DNA of 7,053 nucleotides from Actinomycetota bacterium (GTDB taxonomy: Bacteria; Actinomycetota; Actinomycetes; Streptosporangiales; Streptosporangiaceae), in NCBI GenBank assembly GCA_003168295.1, contig PMST01000212.1:1-7053 (forward strand). The letters run 5' to 3'. Numbering within the stretch: position 1 is the stretch's first letter; every line of letters starts with the position of its first letter. Shown here piece by piece: positions 5,869 through 7,053 of the stretch. Both the position numbers and the translations under genes were made by a program. Below the pieces are notes generated by a model. The model saw only the letters and a program-made list of their open reading frames with translations, searched no databases and was not told the origin of the DNA.

Positions 5869-6882
5869 TCAGCAGGCCGGGGCCAGGGCCGCGGCGGCGC
5901 GGACGGCCGGCGGCAGGCCGAAGGTCGCGAATAGGTCCGGGTCGTTGAACGAGGTGACCCGTGTGACGCGCGATTCGGCGATGGTGAACACCTGGATCGC
6001 GTGTGCGCGGTAGGCGCCGTCGGGGCCGTCGGGGCCGTCGGGGCCGCGCATGTAGGCCGCTAGCGTGGGCTGGCCGTTAGCGGCCGTGGGCACCATCCGG
6101 AAGCGGCCTGGTTCGGTGAGGATCTGGGACCGCAGGAAGCGCCCGATCAGCTCACGGCCAGCGAACCAGGTCGGCAGCGGCGGCATCTCGAACACGACGT
6201 CCTCGCGCAGCAGTTCCATGACCGTGGTGATGTCAGCGTTCTGGAATGCGGTCGCGTACCTGTCGAGCAGGGCGCGGTCCCGCGGGTCGGCGGGCTCATG
6301 CAGCTGGTCTTCGCCGGGGGCCGCCTGCTCGAGCCGGGCCCGGGCGCGCTGCAGCATGCCGTTCACCGCGGTGGTGGTGGTGCCGAGCATCTCGGCGACC
6401 TCCGCGGCGCGCCAGCGCAGCACGTCGCGCAGGATCAGCACGGCGCGCTGCCGGGCGGGCAGGTACTGCAGGGCGGCGATCAGGGCCAGCCGCAGGTTCT
6501 GCCGCGACGCGACGATCTCGGCTGGATCGCCGGACCCGGCGCTCACCAGCGCGTCGGGAACGGGCTGCAGCCAGGGAACCTCCGGCCGCGCCGTGGCCAG
6601 CGGAGCCTCCGGGTACTCACCCGGGCCGCCCAGGCCGGACGGCAACGGCCGGCGGCTGCTGTTCTCCAGCGCGCGCAGGCAGGCGTTGGTCGCGATCCGG
6701 TACAGCCAGGTCCGCAGCGACGCCCGCCCCTCGAATTCGCCGTAGGACCGCCAGGCACGGATCATGGTCTCCTGCACCTGGTCTTCGGCGTCGTGGACCG
6801 AGCCCAGCATCCGGTAGCAGTGCGCCAGCAGCTCAGACCGGTACGGGTCGGTGAGACGGACGAAATCCTCGCTGGCGGTCAT
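5869..6882 (-). CDS. SigG/SigX5-type ECF sigma factor with SnoaL-like C-terminal domain
   Basis: This 337-residue cytoplasmic sigma-70-family factor directs RNA polymerase to its own promoter class. Region 2 spans about 10-78, with HCYRMLGSVHDAEDQVQETMIRAW near 21-44 and FEGRASLRTWLYRIATNACL near 50-69. The linker has the family-typical EVPWLQPVPDAL (101-112). Region 4 spans about 130-185, with LPARQRAVLILRDVLRWRAAEVA near 141-163. A SnoaL/NTF2-like domain follows (about 200-325), including FEMPPLPTWFAGRELIGRFL (231-250) and a closing FNDPDLFATFGLP. In related ECF groups such an extension adjusts sigma activity, replacing or supplementing an anti-sigma factor; none is visible next door. The ATG at 6882 is supported by GAGGGAG 5 nt upstream. 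The deacetylase and GH15 genes follow on the same strand. A loop in the tail carries a tandem Gly-Pro-Asp repeat. Family call firm; regulon unknown. Confidence 0.93.
   Translation of the reverse strand: MTASEDFVRLTDPYRSELLAHCYRMLGSVHDAEDQVQETMIRAWRSYGEFEGRASLRTWLYRIATNACLRALENSSRRPLPSGLGGPGEYPEAPLATARPEVPWLQPVPDALVSAGSGDPAEIVASRQNLRLALIAALQYLPARQRAVLILRDVLRWRAAEVAEMLGTTTTAVNGMLQRARARLEQAAPGEDQLHEPADPRDRALLDRYATAFQNADITTVMELLREDVVFEMPPLPTWFAGRELIGRFLRSQILTEPGRFRMVPTAANGQPTLAAYMRGPDGPDGPDGAYRAHAIQVFTIAESRVTRVTSFNDPDLFATFGLPPAVRAAAALAPAC
6016..6046. repeat. 9-bp tandem repeat inside the sigma-factor gene
   Basis: The plus-strand unit GCCGTCGGG occurs three times in a row (6016-6024, 6025-6033, 6034-6042), followed by a partial GCCG. 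On the coding strand it gives three in-frame Gly-Pro-Asp steps (residues 280-288), in a loop of the SnoaL-like domain where relatives generally have one. Changes in copy number keep the frame, so the length could vary between strains. Confidence 0.85.
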
Positions 6883-6887
6883 GGCTG

Positions 6888-6894
6888 CTCCCTC
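6888..6894 (-). promoter_or_regulatory. Shine-Dalgarno site of the sigma-factor gene
   Basis: Minus-strand GAGGGAG ends 5 nt before the ATG at 6882. A TATA-like element at 6901-6908 is too close to be the main promoter, because initiation there would remove this site. The real promoter is probably further upstream, beyond the palindrome at 6923-6967. Confidence 0.6.
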
Positions 6895-6922
6895 GTTACT
6901 GCTATAGACCCGGCCCGGGCGC

Positions 6923-6967
6923 GAAAATCACCGGCCGGCGGCGCAGTTTCTGCCGCGGTGAGTTTTC
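6923..6967. repeat. 45-nt imperfect palindrome between the sigma gene and the next gene
   Basis: Outer arms GAAAATCACCG (6923-6933) and CGGTGAGTTTTC (6956-6967) pair over 11 positions with one bulged G (6962). Inside them, CGG-GC-CAG (6939-6946) can pair with CTGCCG (6950-6955) around a TTT loop, leaving GC bulged. The structure begins 29 nt upstream of the sigma SD site and ends 62 nt before the divergent ATG at 7030. It is flanked by A/T runs at both edges, like a bidirectional terminator or leader hairpin, but it could equally be a protein operator. I could not assign a convincing promoter on either side. Confidence 0.55.
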
Positions 6968-7029
6968 TGTCCGCCCCGGATCTGTAGAGGCAAACGGGGA
7001 TTCGGCTACCACTACCAAGGGGTCACGGT

Positions 7030-7053
7030 ATGAATCAGGTCCATCGCTGGCGC
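7030..7053 (+). CDS. Start of a divergent gene of unknown function (8 codons, runs off the right edge)
   Basis: ATG at 7030 is preceded by AAGGGG (7017-7022) at a 7-nt spacing and stays open to the end of the window, reading MNQVHRWR. Eight residues do not allow any family assignment. The good SD spacing and the head-to-head arrangement with the sigma-factor gene make a real start plausible. Confidence 0.45.

Noticed and set aside
4846..5934. Plus-strand open frame of 362 residues opposite the deacetylase
   Set aside because: It spans the ends of three minus-strand genes, is rich in Arg/Gly and has no motif; it is an effect of high GC.
6901..6930. TATA-like promoter for the sigma gene (TCTATA with TGATTT upstream)
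   Set aside because: Initiation from it would fall at or beyond the GAGGGAG ribosome-binding site, and the -35 match is poor.
6298..6987. Plus-strand open frame of 229 residues opposite the sigma gene, crossing the palindrome
   Set aside because: It has no domain and runs through the intergenic region. The minus strand carries clear sigma regions 2 and 4.

Overview
The window comes from the chromosome of a high-GC actinomycete. Almost every third codon position is G or C. Start codons include GTG and TTG, Shine-Dalgarno (SD) sites are GGAG-rich, and the SigG-type ECF sigma factor with a SnoaL-like tail is a typical actinobacterial protein. The sequence alone does not resolve order or genus. 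There is no tRNA, rRNA, CRISPR array, insertion sequence or integrase, so this looks like ordinary chromosome rather than a mobile island.

Layout, left to right. (i) Positions 1-621, minus strand: the first 207 residues of an endonuclease Q-type PHP-domain DNA-repair protein, running off the left edge. (ii) Positions 622-803: a divergent intergenic region holding a perfect 7+7 bp inverted repeat (698-718) and weak promoter candidates on both strands. (iii) Positions 804-2491, plus strand: two different alpha/beta hydrolases, an HSL/family IV-type esterase and a small EstC-like esterase. Their coding regions overlap by 4 nt (ATGA), so they are very probably co-translated. (iv) Positions 2598-3557, plus strand: an AraC-family regulator starting at a TTG. 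Its upstream region carries two near-identical 9-mers exactly 21 bp apart, the spacing expected for AraC-type half-sites. (v) Positions 3561-6882, minus strand, in transcription order: a SigG-type ECF sigma factor, a Tat-signal polysaccharide deacetylase (CE4/NodB) and an exported GH15/glucoamylase-type glycoside hydrolase. The last two overlap under the outer start choice. (vi) Positions 6883-7029: a leader with a 45-nt imperfect palindrome. (vii) Position 7030 onward: the first eight codons of a probable divergent plus-strand gene.

How the genes may work together (inference). The right half reads as one unit in which a sigma factor, probably tuned by its own SnoaL-like C-terminal domain, is encoded with two exported carbohydrate-active enzymes. 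That suggests control of cell-surface or extracellular polysaccharide modification. The left half reads as a two-esterase catabolic or detoxification operon followed by its likely AraC regulator. The two halves meet tail to tail with only 3 nt between stop codons. I see no wholly new molecular machine. The most testable novelties are the sigma/deacetylase/GH15 unit, the palindrome ahead of the sigma gene, and the putative AraC sites.
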